Positions 1 to 10,184 of a DNA stretch of 64,000 nucleotides are shown here, in pieces. Numbering within the stretch: position 1 is the stretch's first letter; each line of letters opens with the position of its first letter. The notes beneath the pieces are model-generated. The model had not been told where the DNA came from. It did not search any database and saw only the letters and a list, made by a program, of their open reading frames with translations. The DNA lies in NCBI GenBank assembly GCA_039621445.1, contig CP154955.1, forward strand, positions 22,371,823 to 22,435,822, given 5' to 3'. The position numbers were made by a program, and so were the translations under genes. The DNA is from Euglena gracilis. Lineage: Eukaryota; Euglenida; Euglenophyceae; Euglenales.

Positions 1-190
1 TGGAAAGCAAGTTGGATGTATGGCTGGCACAGTAGAAACAGAGCAGGCTGTGAATGTGGGGGGGGGCAATAAGGGGGTACCAAAGGAATTTCATTGGCCG
101 GGCCAAAAAATCCCCCGTCGGCCGGGGCCCAGGGACAATAAGGGGGGGGGGACAATGGGGGGGGGGGGTATCCAAGAAACTTAGGGACAC
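1..190. repeat. Poly-G foldback element with the word 'GGACAATAA', cut by the window start
   Basis: Poly-G runs carry repeated CAATAAGG / GGACAATAAGG words around a core that begins GGTACCAAAGGAATTTCATT and continues through GGCCGGGCC and CGTCGGCCGG. The same core recurs inverted at about 813-870 and direct at about 5750-5812. Flanking TA duplications seen in sister copies cannot be checked here because the left end is missing. No coding capacity is credible. Confidence 0.6.
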
Positions 191-765
191 CAACAATGCC
201 ACATCTCAGCAAACCATTTTGGACACGTTTTGTCCCTCAGGGGACAAGGCAGTACAGTTGGTCAAACCTTGGGACCCCCCCCCCTGTACAGTTCCAACCC
301 CCCGCTCCCGGGACCCCCCCCCTCCCCCCCCACTTCCAACCCCCCCGAGACAAATGAAATTTTTTTTTAAAAAACGGATTGTTTTTTGGAAACAAAAAAA
401 CATGCTTTTTTAAGGGGGTGGTGCGGGTCGCGGGGGGGGGGTCATGGGGGGGTCACGGGGCGGGGGGGGGGGTCACGGGGGAAGTATGACACTTTGCAGG
501 TAGCCGGGAGGCAACATCCATGACCTGGCATCGTGATAAAATTGGTCATTTTTTGAAAAGGGAATTTTGTTAGGATTTTCTTGACCAACACGTTTTTGGG
601 ACGAAGTTTGGGCCATTTTTGACAAAATTCCGTTTTGGGTGGGGAAATGCACCAGTTTTTGGCACTTCTTTCAGGGAAAAAGATTTTTGGCCATTTTTGG
701 GAATGAAGGTGCATTGGGCGGACAAGGATACATGAAAATTCATTGTTTTTTTTAAAAAAATGCTT
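191..765. other. No gene seen; C-rich and T/A-rich low-complexity DNA
   Basis: The stretch holds a C-homopolymer block (about 268-350), a G-rich block of repeated 'GGTCAC' words (about 418-480) and unique-looking T-rich sequence (490-765). Open frames here are proline- or glycine-rich artefacts of homopolymers on opposite strands and have no recognisable domain. Confidence 0.6.
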
Positions 766-952
766 TACCACCCCCCCCCCTTTATTGTCCCCCCCCCCCT
801 TTATTGTCCCTGGGCCCCGGCCGACGGGGGGTTTTTTTGGCCCGGCCAATGAAATTCCTTTGGTACCCCTTTATTGTCCCCCCCCCTTTATTGTCCGGTC
901 GGGCCTCCCGGGGGCAGGTCGGTGGGACAATAAAGGGGGGGGGGTGGTAAAA
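765..952. repeat. TA-flanked poly-C/poly-G foldback element, word 'TTTATTGTCC'
   Basis: The element starts TACCACC plus a C run and ends with a G run plus GGTGGTA, so both ends are inverted copies flanked by TA. Inside, TTTATTGTCC occurs four times in one orientation and its reverse complement GGACAATAAA once near the right end. The inner core (about 813-870) is the inverted copy of the core at 75-130. The structure suggests a nonautonomous TA-target DNA element. Confidence 0.6.
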
Positions 953-3115
953 AAAGGATGGCGAAGGATCGATTCTCGGGGTTACGGGGTGTAACGGGGG
1001 GGGGGGTCACGGGGGTGGTACCCCCTAGAATTTTTTTTTAAAAAAAACAAAAAAACCAATGGAGGGTTTGGGGGAATTTTTTGAAACTTTTTTTTAAGAA
1101 AAAAGGTCTTTTTTCATCTCTGCAGCTTCATAGTCCGTAAAGGGTGCTGGATGAAGTGTCTGGAAAAACTAAAAAAAACGTCACTTTTGATGACCAAAAA
1201 AATGACCTTAAAACCTTTTCCTCAAAAAATGGCCATTTTGCAAGGAAACAGGTCAATTTTTGCTTTTTAAAAAAAGAAAACATGTTTTTTTGTGTTTTTT
1301 TGAAAAAAAAACATATTTTTGGTTCTTTGTTGAAAAACAAAAAACGTCGACCCTGGCTCAATTCCGCATGGTGTGCCAAGGGGGAGCTGCTTCCTGCCTT
1401 TCTGCTAAGTGTTTAAAGTGAAAACACTGGCTACCATTCTCTTTACAAGAGACAAAAATTTCGCAAAATGCATCTGAATTTCGCAAAATCCATCATTGCC
1501 AACCTCAATTGGACGAAAAATGTCGCAACTGTCTCGGGGGTAGGCAGTACAGTTGTGATTTTCTGGGGACCCCCCCTCCCCCCCCTGTACAGCTTCCAAC
1601 CCCCCCCTCGGACCCCCCCCTCCCCCCCCCCTATGCCTTGTCTCCTCAGACGCCAGTATTCCGCCCGTGCCGGCGACACCGGTTTGGGCATGAAGCCAGA
1701 GCCCCAATACTCGGTTTCAACCATAACGATTTTCCAGCTGGCCAGCTGGACCCCTCGGGGGCCTTAAGGAATTCCTTATGACAATGTTCAACCCAAAATG
1801 ATTTGAAACCCATAATGCAGAAAACCACTAAAAATTTGCCAAGGCTGAGAGAAAAAAAATGCATCCAACCTTTTTCGGTCCAAAGTGGCTTGGAAAAAGA
1901 CGTGGGCTGGCTGACCCCCCCCCCTTCCACCCAAGCAGCTTATTTTTAAAAAAATAATGACAGAGCCTTGGGCTGTGCGTCAGGTCAGTTTGGGTCACCC
2001 TCACAGCATTCAGAGCAAAAAAAAATTGCTGCTGGTCAATCACAAAGCCAACTTGAGGGAGCCAAATCATGTGCCCCGGGCGGTAGGGGGGCGGGTGCTG
2101 GCAACCCCAGGGGGACGTATCATACCCTCCAACAGATTCGCTCACCTCTCTTGCAGCCGTTACAGCCCTTGTCAAGAAACTCATCGAACATGGTGCTAAA
2201 ACATGAACATCTGAACACAATGTGTAATACAAAAGTCATTTGGCAACGTATGCCCTCCCATTCATAAAAATGCAAAAACACGGTTGGCTTTGACAAAACA
2301 GGAAACAGAAATTATTTGGAAACTGCCCTATTCTCCCCTTTGGACACGAGAGATCTGGTTACTGTTGCAAATGTAAAGCCCAACAACCATTTCTATGGAG
2401 GCTAGGCGCCGCTCGGGGGGGGGGGTCCCGGAACCCCCCCCCCCCGCGGCCCCCGCGCGGCCCCCCGCGCAGTCGATCGCCCCCCCCCTCGACCCCTGTG
2501 CCCAGCATGCCCTAGAAAAAAGAATTTTTGAGCGAAAATGGCCCGAAAAAGACCAAAAATGACCACTTTTTGGACCCGAAAATAGGACGCGCACCGCCCG
2601 CGCGGCCGCCCGGCCCCCCCTCCCCCCCCCCCCGTGCGGCCGCTCGCCCCCCCTCAGCTCCCCCCCCCCCGTTGTGCCCAGCCTCCTATGGATACGAAAA
2701 CTGGGCCGCCAGGCCGCCGCCCCCCCCTAAAGTGTTCACCCCCCAGAGAGGCTACATGGTTGGCCACTTTGGGGTGGGGGTGAGGGAATATGGGGGGGTA
2801 TGGTTTAAAGAGGTTATAATGCCAAATGTTCTTTTCACAAAAATTGAATGCGCACATCATGAGAGTGAGGGTGTGGGTTCCACCACCATGTATGACATTT
2901 TTTTCATTCCATACCACTCCCCCCCTTATTTGACACCCCGCCTGAATTGATCATTCGGGTCTGGGGGGAAAGGAAATGGGGGAAAGGCGCCAAAAGTGCT
3001 GAAATTTTTCCCGTCCTCTCTCAAATCCAAATTCCCCCCCATTATTTGACCAAGTTTTGTGCTGTGCTAAGCTCTTTACGGGTGTGATGGTGCCATGCTA
3101 TAGCAAATGAGAGTA
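953..3115. other. No gene seen; repeats and homopolymers
   Basis: Nothing here is convincingly coding. It contains C/G homopolymer islands at about 1565-1635, 2410-2490 and 2580-2730. A 'CCGGCGACACCGG...GGCATGAAGCCAGAGCCCC' segment at about 1668-1715 belongs to the palindrome family seen at 17675-19783. Long A/T-rich stretches (1020-1350) carry no recognisable motif. Confidence 0.5.
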
Positions 3116-3119
3116 AAAC

Positions 3120-3555
3120 CAGGGGTTTTCTTAAGGACCCCCTGGGGGTCCAGCAAAAATGCTGCTGGCTGGAAACGAGCTGCTGGCTGGACCCCTCTCT
3201 ATCCCCCCTGGGATAGAGAGGGGGAGGGGGGTCTGGGGCTGGAGGGGGCTCGGCTGGGCTGGGTCGGTGAAAAACAAAATTTTCTGCAACACTTTTGCCT
3301 TCTCGGCATTTTGATGCATGGGGAAAGATCAACGCTGGGGGGCTGTGATGGAGGAAGCTGTGATGAGAGGGGAAAATGTAGGGAGAGGTGTGCTGGGTGG
3401 CCCAGTTAGCTGGGCAGCCTCTGGCCCGGCCTTCGGCCGGCTGTCCGGCCGACCCAACTTTATTTCACTTGACCCCGGGGGGGCTCCCAGCCCGAATTCA
3501 GGCTGCTGGCTGGATTTGAGCGGCTGGCTGGCTGGACACCCTCCCCAGGGATTGG
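3120..3555 (+). mobile_element. Truncated relative of the 475-bp CAG...CTG element at 53349-53823
   Basis: The left end, CAGGGGTTTTCTTAAGG, matches the termini of the complete element at 53349-53823, and the interior carries the same 'gctgctggctggaaacgagctgctggctgg' type segment (only fragments are similar). The right terminus is not preserved: expected CTTAAG...CCCCTG is absent and no copy of the 8 bases left of the element occurs on the right. I infer a damaged, nonautonomous copy. Confidence 0.55.
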
Positions 3556-3605
3556 GGTCTCGAAGGTGCCAAAGATTGTTTCTCCACAGACAATCACCTC
3601 AGCCT

Positions 3606-5224
3606 GAGCTTGGTTGGAGTCAGAGGAGGAGGTGGTTTACTCTGCATCCATCCAAGCACGACCGCAGAAGGTGGTGTGCCAGCTGCACGTCTGCGATCGA
3701 TGTGACCAGGTCATCTGCTTGTTCCAATTTGGCGGTCGCTTCCACCCAAGCTGCAACTGTGTGGCCAGCTGTTGTGGGGAAATCCACTGGGAGCCCAGAA
3801 CGGTGATTCTGGAGCCTACTTGCCATGGGATGACCTGCAAAAGATCTCGGTCCGGCACTGATCCTATAGCCGGTCCCCACATCGCACTTGGCCATGTTCA
3901 GTTGAACGCCCGTACGCTCACCCTCCTTCCGGAGGAAGTCCAGGCACTTCTGTAGTGTTGTGGGGTCGCCAACCAGCAAGCCGTCGTCCAAGTACCAGAC
4001 AGACCAAAGCAACTCTGCTTGACGGCTCATCGTCTCAATGATGGATTGCACGCCAACAAATCCAATGGGGCCCAGCGAGCAACCCTGATGAGTCCCTCTA
4101 GTGGAGGGCAGCGTGCGCCCTTCGCTGAACAGCGGGGCAGGTTGCCCAAAAGCGTACCGCAAGTACCCCCCCCCTTTATTGCCCCCCCCCCCTTTATTGT
4201 CCCTGGCCGATTTTTGCGGAAAAAAAATTGACCGTCACTTCTCTGGAGAAAAGGTACACTGTGTTTTTGTGCGGCGACGAAACAGGAGTTCGTTTTGAGG
4301 AGGTGACGCCGATCACGATGGCCCGTAAGAACTCATGGAAAGTAGCATCCGCACAACCGGCCAGGACAAAAATACGTTCACGGAGTACTTGTCCAGCTCA
4401 GTACAGGTGGATGAGGGGGGTAACGTTGTGCAATGTGGTGAGTTGTCTGACCTGCGGCATTTCGTTCCATATGTGGATGTGTCCATATCCGGATGTGCGG
4501 CCGTAAGCTCTTGAGGAAAGTGTAGCTTCTGTCCCTGGAGATCAGGCAGTAGACTTTGGTAATTTTGACCCCCTCCCCCCCCCTATGGTGAAGTTGAAAG
4601 TTCACCGGGGGTCCCAGACCCCCTCCCCCCCCCTCTGCCTAACCCATCGGGGGTGTCGGGGGTATCAACACCAGACAATGGTTTTTCGTCGCCCCTGGCC
4701 TTATTGCCCGTTCGGCACGGCTTTATTGTCCCCCCCCTTTATTGTCCGTTCGGGCTCCCGGCCGGAAGGTGGTTGGGACAATAAAGGGGGGGTAGTTGTA
4801 GAGCGCAGGCGTGCGGGTTTGTGCCTCCTGCAGCAAGACGCTTCTGTCCAGGGTGTTGAAGGCATTTTTCAGGTCCACCTGAAGTACTGCCCAGTTACCC
4901 CGAACATCCAACTTTCTCACCAGGTTCTGGGCTGCGATGGCGACGGATTCCGAGCCATTCGGACGCCGACTCCCACTTGCAGGGGGCTCAAACGGCGAAC
5001 CTGGTCCTTGGCTGTCCCCGTGTGTAACAGAGCCTTTCCCGCAAGCCTACGTAGCACACTCCATCGTCCTTCTTCCTCAACGGAGTCAGGTTAGCTGTTT
5101 CTGTGTAGAATTTTACTTCAATAAGTACACGGCCGAGGAGGATTGCTCCGAGACGAAGTTCTGAAGGTGAGAAAATGTACAACGTTCGAGTTGGGTGAGA
5201 GCTATTTACAACACAACGTGACAT
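3606..5224 (-). pseudogene. Broken non-LTR retrotransposon reverse transcriptase
   Basis: Read on the minus strand from about 5224, pieces of one reverse transcriptase appear in order. First is a segment ending TPLRKKDDGV (about 5060-5110). Next is the motif A block LLQVDLKNAFNTLDR (about 4845-4890), which holds the first catalytic aspartate. After an insertion (4166-4792) the protein resumes with YAFGQPAPLF, then the HQGCSLGP block and the catalytic YLDD (about 3983-3997). The frame between the first and second pieces is broken. No endonuclease or 5' region is attached. It resembles, but clearly differs from, the element at 8240-14611. It is a dead copy; the family (RNA-dependent DNA polymerase of non-LTR elements) is certain, the clade is not. 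Confidence 0.85.
4166..4792. mobile_element. 627-bp TA-flanked foldback element inserted in the RT pseudogene
   Basis: The left edge is AAGTA followed by a C run and TTTATTG; the right edge is GGACAATAAA, a G run and TAGTTG. Removing the element plus one TA rejoins the minus-strand RT frame without a shift (ALYNY then LRYAFG), so the TA is a target duplication and the insertion point is exact. The interior has no ORF with a recognisable transposase. This is the cleanest proof in the window that the poly-C/poly-G foldbacks are insertions. Confidence 0.75.
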
Positions 5225-5479
5225 CGTCGTAGGGGAAGGGTTAGGGGAAGGTTGCCACGGTTCACGTCACGGAAGGTGGTGAGAGAGTGTGCTTTGCGCA
5301 TGTGAAAATGAGCAAAGCCCACTATCTCGTGTGGTCACCACTATCTCCTGGTGGTCAGCACCGTCCCGTGCCGCCGAGTAAGGTGGTTTCGGTGGCAGTG
5401 GTGGCCCGCTGTATCAAGCACGGTGTCCACAATGACAGCATGGATGGAGAGATGTCACAGTGAACACTCCACTTTGTAA
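5225..5479. other. No gene seen upstream of the RT pseudogene
   Basis: Unique-looking sequence with no recognisable domain on either strand; it may be the remnant of the 5' part of the retrotransposon copy. Confidence 0.35.
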
Positions 5480-5850
5480 TGTGGCTCGGCCTCATTCGAC
5501 CCCCTCGACCCCCACTTTCTACACCCCCTGGCCACAAGAGGAACCCCCTTGTGACTTCCTGTGCCGCCACAGGTCGAGTGGGATGTACTGCCGGTAGTGT
5601 ACACTGCGTGGTGCGGCTCTTGTTGGCGGTTAGTGGTTAGAGGAAAATGGGCAAACCCCACTTCCTATATATACCCCCCCCCATATTGTCCCAACCACCT
5701 TCCCACTGGGACCCCAAATGGACAATATGGGGGGGGGACAATATGGAGGTACCAAAGGAAATTTCATTGGCCAAGCCAAAAAAAACCCCCCGTCGGCCGG
5801 GCCGAGGGACAATATGGGGGGGGGGGACAATATGGGGGGGGGTAGCGCGG
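5480..5850 (+). repeat. Dispersed repeat interrupted by a TA-flanked foldback, word 'ATATTGTCC'
   Basis: The segment containing CACAAGAGGAACCCCCTTGT and GCCGCCACAGGTCG recurs at 6420-6485 (direct) and at about 7795-7860 (inverted), so it is a dispersed family of at least 200 bp. At about 5665 its TATATATA end is followed by a C run, CATATTGTCC words and, after the shared GGTACCAAAGG core, GGACAATATGG words, a G run and TA at about 5849. Uninterrupted TATATA sites occur at about 7690 and 7995. Confidence 0.6.
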
Positions 5851-6339
5851 CGGAGGGTGTGTTGGGTGTTTGCATGGCGGGGCGTGTTTGTGTCTAGTGT
5901 GTGTCCTTTTGCTGCCTCCCTTGGCGTGTGGGTGTCGTATAGGGGTATCGCGTGACTGTCACGGTTGTCTGATGGTGGGTGTCCGCAGGTCTCATGGGGG
6001 TTGTCTAGGCCTCAAGGCCATTGGTAGAAGGCAGACAACGGTTTCTGGTTCAGGCCCGTGGGCTTGCTACGTGCCCATTTCTACGATTGGTAGGCGTTGG
6101 TGGGCTGGTTGGTTAAGGTATCCAAAGGATTATGACATTTGGTATGGGGAATGAGTACTCGAGGTATCGGAGTTTTTGCAATCCAAAAGCTGTCAAGACA
6201 TTGGCTATTTTTTTTTGAGAAGAAACAAAACAAAACAAAACGGTGGTGGGGCGAGCCGAGTCCACCGACCAGTGGCACAGGATTTGAGTGTTCAGGGGAG
6301 GGCTATATACAGAAGCGGAAGCATCGGACTGTCTGAGGT
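5851..6339. other. No gene seen
   Basis: GT-rich sequence (5851-6020) followed by unique-looking DNA with a short A-rich tract (6210-6242). No protein family is recognisable in any frame. Confidence 0.4.
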
Positions 6340-6516
6340 ACACGAGAAGGCAGGTTATTACAACACACGGTGGGTAGCACAGCTTCACCCAAACCGTGCC
6401 CCGGGCCCAGGGAAACGTCTCTTTTGGCCCTCGCCACAAGAGGAACCCCCTTGTGACTCCCTGTGCCGCCACAGGTCGCGGGTAGATTATACTGTGGGTG
6501 TACTGTACTGGGTGTA
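6340..6516 (+). repeat. Second copy of the 5480-type dispersed repeat
   Basis: Shares CACAAGAGGAACCCCCTTGT and the downstream GCCGCCACAGGTCG with 5480-5600, and CCGGGCCCAGG plus the flanking words with the inverted copy at about 7790-7910. It ends where the next TA-flanked foldback starts. Confidence 0.6.
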
Positions 6517-6743
6517 CCACCCCCCCCCCCCCTAATTGACACCCCCCCATAATTGACACCCCCCCCCTCCCGACCGAAAATTTTTTCAGCCGCTCGCGTC
6601 TTTTCCGCCGGGGTTTGTCAGGAGTCCCTTGTATTTTGCCTTGTCCGTTCGGACCCCCCCCATAATTGACACCCCCCCATAATTGACACTACCTGGGGGG
6701 TTTGGAGGGTGTCGGGGGTGTCAATTATGGGGGGGGGGGTGGT
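6517..6743. repeat. TA-flanked poly-C/poly-G foldback, word 'ATAATTGACACC'
   Basis: Starts TACCACC plus a long C run and TAATTGACACC words; ends GTGTCAATTATGG plus a G run and GGTGGTAC. Words in the left half are inverted in the right half. Its right edge abuts exactly the point where homology to the retrotransposon C-terminus begins (about 6747), so it inserted into, or broke, that copy. Confidence 0.65.
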
Positions 6744-6746
6744 ACT

Positions 6747-7412
6747 GTATTTGTTGCCCTCCTCCAATGGACGCTTGGCGCTCCTGTGGTAAAAACAGAA
6801 GAGAGCCACTCTCCCGCATGTCCACGATGCATGAGCCCACTTGACACAGCCGGCCACCACCTCGTCTGCTGCCACCGTAACAACCTCGTTCGGCGGCACG
6901 GGGCAGTGCAAAGCTTTGTCCTGAACCTGGCACAGCGAGCTGGCTTTCCTGCACGTCGAGAAGAAAAAGCTGAGGACGGAACTCGACCGGGCGATGTTTT
7001 CATCACTCGATTTGACGCAAATGGACCCGCAGCCATTGATGTCACAGTCAGACACCCACTAGCACCCTCCAGGTCACCTCCAACTCAGGTGGACAATTGG
7101 CACACTCGACAGGAAGAAGACAAAATTGCCAAGTATGGGGACCCTTGCAAGCGACGAGGCTGGACATTTATCCCACTGGTGATGGACTGCTACGGTGGCA
7201 TGAGTGAAGCAGGCCAAGGATTCGTCTCCACATGCATCCGCCTCCAAACAAGCCAACATAACGGCTGGGAGAGGCGGGGTGTGGAGGCCAGTGCATGGCA
7301 GGGACTTGGAATGGCTTTGATGCGCGAGTTGGCAAGACAACTGGCATGGGGACAGTGCCCTGAGCAACTACTTGATTGCAATAGCGGTGGTACGCATTCC
7401 CCATACTTTTGA
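6747..7412 (+). pseudogene. 3' fragment of a non-LTR retrotransposon: zinc finger and restriction-like endonuclease
   Basis: The frame is open for about 220 codons to a TGA at 7410-7412. It begins with a segment equivalent to the end of the RT in the minus-strand element (LLQWTLGAP here, LRWSLGMTL there). A Cys-Cys-His-Cys finger follows (CPRC, then HHLVCC), then RRHGAVQSF, and then the endonuclease core RPGDVFI followed by AIDVTV, which fits the PD-(D/E)XK pattern of R2-like restriction-like endonucleases. It ends HSPYF, matching HSPYSV of the minus-strand copy. In family elements this enzyme nicks the target DNA for target-primed reverse transcription. The RT is missing upstream, cut off by the foldback at 6517-6743, so it is a 5'-truncated dead copy with an intact C-terminal frame. 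Confidence 0.85.
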
Positions 7413-7499
7413 GTGTGACTTCATCCAGGGCACCGACCACCTCTACCACCTTCGGTGGCCCACACAAAGCAATGGCCATGAGGCCAGCTTTCTCACCTC

Positions 7500-7625
7500 C
7501 ACTCTCGGACGGCTCTGAAACAACCCCAGGCACAAATCAGCCACTCTCGGACGGCTGTGAAACCACCCCAGGCACAAATCAGCCACTCTCGGACGGCTGT
7601 GAAACCACCCCAGGCACAAATCAGC
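7500..7625 (+). repeat. 42-bp tandem repeat, three copies
   Basis: Three near-identical units begin at 7500, 7542 and 7584 (CACTCTCGGACGGCT...), differing at a few bases. They lie in the 3' flank of the truncated retrotransposon and may belong to its 3' untranslated region. Confidence 0.85.
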
Positions 7626-7639
7626 CAACCAGCCAATGA

Positions 7640-8130
7640 CACAAACACGCCAACAGTGGCAGGCAAAGCACACCCCCCCCCCCCCGCCGCCGTATATATT
7701 GAAGATGGGACTTTCCCATTTTCCTCTAACCATGGACCGCAGGACGGGCACGGCACTCCGTACAACCTTTATGTACTTTACACCCATAGTATCTACCGGC
7801 GACCTGTGGCCGCACAGGGAGTCATGAGGAGTTTCTCCTTGTGGCGAGGGCCAAAAGAGACATCTCCCTGGGCCCGGGGCACGGTCTGGGTGAAGCTGTG
7901 CTACCCGCCGTGTTCTCCCCACTGTACAAAGGAGCTGAGTGAACTTGTTGTGAACTTGTTGTGGAGGTCAGTGGTTAGCGGAAGATGAGCAAAGGTCACC
8001 TTCAATATATATTGGGCGGGGAGGGGGGCGTGTGTACCGCTTTTGCCACCGGATGGCGTGTTTGTGTCGGGTTTTGGCTTTTGTTGTGTTTTGCTTCTCT
8101 GCGTGTGTATGTGATCCATGGATTTGTCTT
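7640..8130. repeat. Inverted pair of dispersed repeats meeting near 7920
   Basis: The left arm (about 7680-7915) is the reverse complement of the repeat at 5480-5660 and 6340-6516. The right arm (about 7925-8040) resembles it in direct orientation, ending in AATATATAT plus a G-rich tail, while the left arm begins with a C run and GTATATATT. The arrangement lies between the tails of two convergent retrotransposon copies. Confidence 0.5.
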
Positions 8131-8239
8131 TGGCTCGGCGTGTGGCTCTGCTCTGCTCAGGGGATAACTACGGGTTAAAAACTTGGCAGGTGAGAGTTCA
8201 AGGTTGGTTATTTGGTTCAGAGTTTGTGCTCAAAGGTCT

Positions 8240-8734
8240 TCAGACAGAATAGGGTGAGTGGGCAGAAGACAGGGTGATCTCATCTTTGGAAGAATACAAG
8301 CTCCAAACGAGCTGTCTGCTGATTTCTCTGATAAGTGTGAAGGACAGGCCTTGCCAAATGTCTGCTTCTGCGGCCCGCCGCTGCCACCCTTCCCGCTGCC
8401 CCAGAAGGGCTTTGAGGAGGGTGGCCATCAAGGAGCGCGCTTCTTGTCCCATGCCCCCATAGCAATCCATGACGAATGGCGTCAACCGCCAGCCCAGTCG
8501 TTGGCATGTTGTATCATATTTGGCATGCTTTTCGGCCTCTTGACGTGTTTGCCATTGTGAAAGGCTCTCTGCACTTCGCAGCGGATGACTTTGCGCAAGG
8601 GTGTGGCGGATTGTCACATCCACTGCAACGGGTCCATCACTGTCCAAGCGAGGAATGAAGATATCCCCAGGCCGGGAACGGTCATCAGCTCGTTGTTCTT
8701 TACGGGCTGTAAATCCTGCCTTCTGTGTTGTGGT
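8240..8734 (-). CDS. Retrotransposon restriction-like endonuclease domain (3' coding segment)
   Basis: Reading the minus strand downward from 8726, the frame gives QKAGFTARKEQRADDRS, then RPGDIFI and VAVDVTIRH, the same order as the plus-strand copy at 6747-7412 (QRAGFPARREEK, RPGDVFI, AIDVTV). The conserved aspartates of the PD-(D/E)XK-type core are present. It ends HSPYSV and a stop at 8240. It has no start of its own: the upstream part lies beyond the 1450-bp insertion, and the junction is in frame after exact removal of the insertion and one GTTGTGGT. Role: second domain of the retrotransposon polyprotein, expected to nick target DNA. Whether it is expressed as part of a spliced mRNA is untested. 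Confidence 0.8.
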   Translation of the reverse strand, partial: TTTQKAGFTARKEQRADDRSRPGDIFIPRLDSDGPVAVDVTIRHTLAQSHPLRSAESLSQWQTRQEAEKHAKYDTTCQRLGWRLTPFVMDCYGGMGQEARSLMATLLKALLGQREGWQRRAAEADIWQGLSFTLIREISRQLVWSLYSSKDEITLSSAHSPYSV

Positions 8735-9948
8735 CAGGGATGGGTTTATGACGGGGTTTTGATTTTTTTGACGCAGTGCCGAAAAAAACAGCCTCTGGCT
8801 ATGTCAAAAACTGTCAAAAAAAGTCGCGAAAATTTAGAAGGTGATTCCTAATTCAATGGGTCCCTTGAAGACGAGGTGAAAAATGCTTCCGGTACACGTC
8901 GTCAATCATCATGGAATTGCAACCTTCAGATGCCAAGCACATTCACTCAACCTTGTGTCTTTTCAAGGATTGCAACCGAGCAAAGATAAAAGCTTTCCGT
9001 ACGGGGCAACTGGCCAGTGATCTTCGCCACTATGGAATTCGGCGACCACGTATCGGTTTTCCGCCCCTCCCCCCCGGTCTTATGATATCTTCTTTCTGCA
9101 GCTCTCCCAGGGGAATCACATCAATCAGTGTCTTGAATGCCTTGAAACAGGGGTCAGATTGGGATCAGATTGTTTGGTGAAGAACTGAGGCCGGACTTCA
9201 AGAAGTCAAGTTACTGTTGAAGATCAAGATTACAAGAACACAAGAAAGGAAAGCCTCGAAGCCCAAGCAGTTCGACTCGCTGCAGAAGTTCTGGACTGTT
9301 TTCGGCCTGAAAAGGCCCTGGGCCCTCAAGGCCCCCTCAACTCAGCCAGTGGCCCCCCCCCCAAAACTGTCAGCCATGGTTTGCAATGGGTCCTCCCAAT
9401 CATTGCGTACCCAACCCATCTAACAACCCCTAGATTGTTTTCAAAAACTTGCCTCCATCTTCCCCCCCTGTTGTGTCACATCAGCCTTCAGACACCTCCC
9501 ATTTCTAGTTTTTGTGGCCATACATGGGGCAACTGGCTGCACCACCAATTCCCAGCTCCCCTCTCACACATGCAACTCATTTGCTGCCCTTTTTTGTGCA
9601 CGTTGTTGCTTTGTTGAAAAAACCCTACTTTCTGGGGCCTTTTGTTTTGGGTTAAAAAACCCATTTTTTGGTGGGGGCTGTCGGTTCGCCTTTTGCTTTG
9701 TGTCAAAAAAACTCCCATTTTCTGGGGGGGCTGTCGTTACGGCTTTCTGGGGGGGGGGGTAAAAAAAAGGCCTCGTTGGGGGGGGGGGCTGTCGGTTCGC
9801 CTTTTTTTTTGCACAGTGATCCTTGGATTTTGGGTTTTGATCCCCGTGTGTTGTTTGAAGAAGCAATTCCCCCAGATAAGGAAAGGGTACCTGGGCCGGA
9901 AGGTTCTCTTCGGACAGGGCCCACCGCAGAAAAAAGCCTTCGGTGCAT

Positions 9949-9984
<36 letters not shown>

Positions 9985-10184
9985 GGGGGGGGGGGAGTGA
10001 GGGGTGTGGGGGGGGGTGGGGGGGTGGGACCAATGGAACTCGTTCAGTCGCCCGGTGCAAGGTTCGCGACAAACGGAGGTGGAGGGGGGGGTTGGGGTAA
10101 AAGACGTCTTTTATTTTTTTGACGGCGTCGTGTTGGTTTGGGACGAGTTTTTGACATGTTCATTTTTGACAGGCCCCATCCCTG
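8735..10184. mobile_element. 1450-bp hAT-like DNA element with perfect 8-bp TSD inside the retrotransposon ORF
   Basis: Left end CAGGGATGGG, right end CCCATCCCTG, a perfect 10-bp inverted repeat. The 8 bases GTTGTGGT occur on both sides (8727-8734 and 10185-10192). CAGGG termini plus 8-bp duplications are typical of the hAT superfamily. No transposase is recognisable: frames are short and broken by homopolymers, including a G tract at about 9951-10025. The element interrupts the endonuclease region of the retrotransposon, yet its removal with one GTTGTGGT leaves the protein frame intact and colinear with the other copy. By the splice rule of the host gene it could be removed from RNA as a nonconventional intron. 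Confidence 0.85.
9951..10030 (+). repeat. Long G homopolymer tract
   Basis: Nearly uninterrupted G for about 75 bases, with a few T or A breaks. It lies inside the 1450-bp DNA element. It could form G-quadruplex structures, and its exact length is doubtful in any assembly. Confidence 0.8.

Noticed and set aside
206-403. Proline- and glycine-rich proteins in C/G homopolymer islands (also 23654-24048, 25537-26087, 45738-46251 and others)
   Set aside because: They come from homopolymers read in any frame and on both strands, with no conserved domain or start context.
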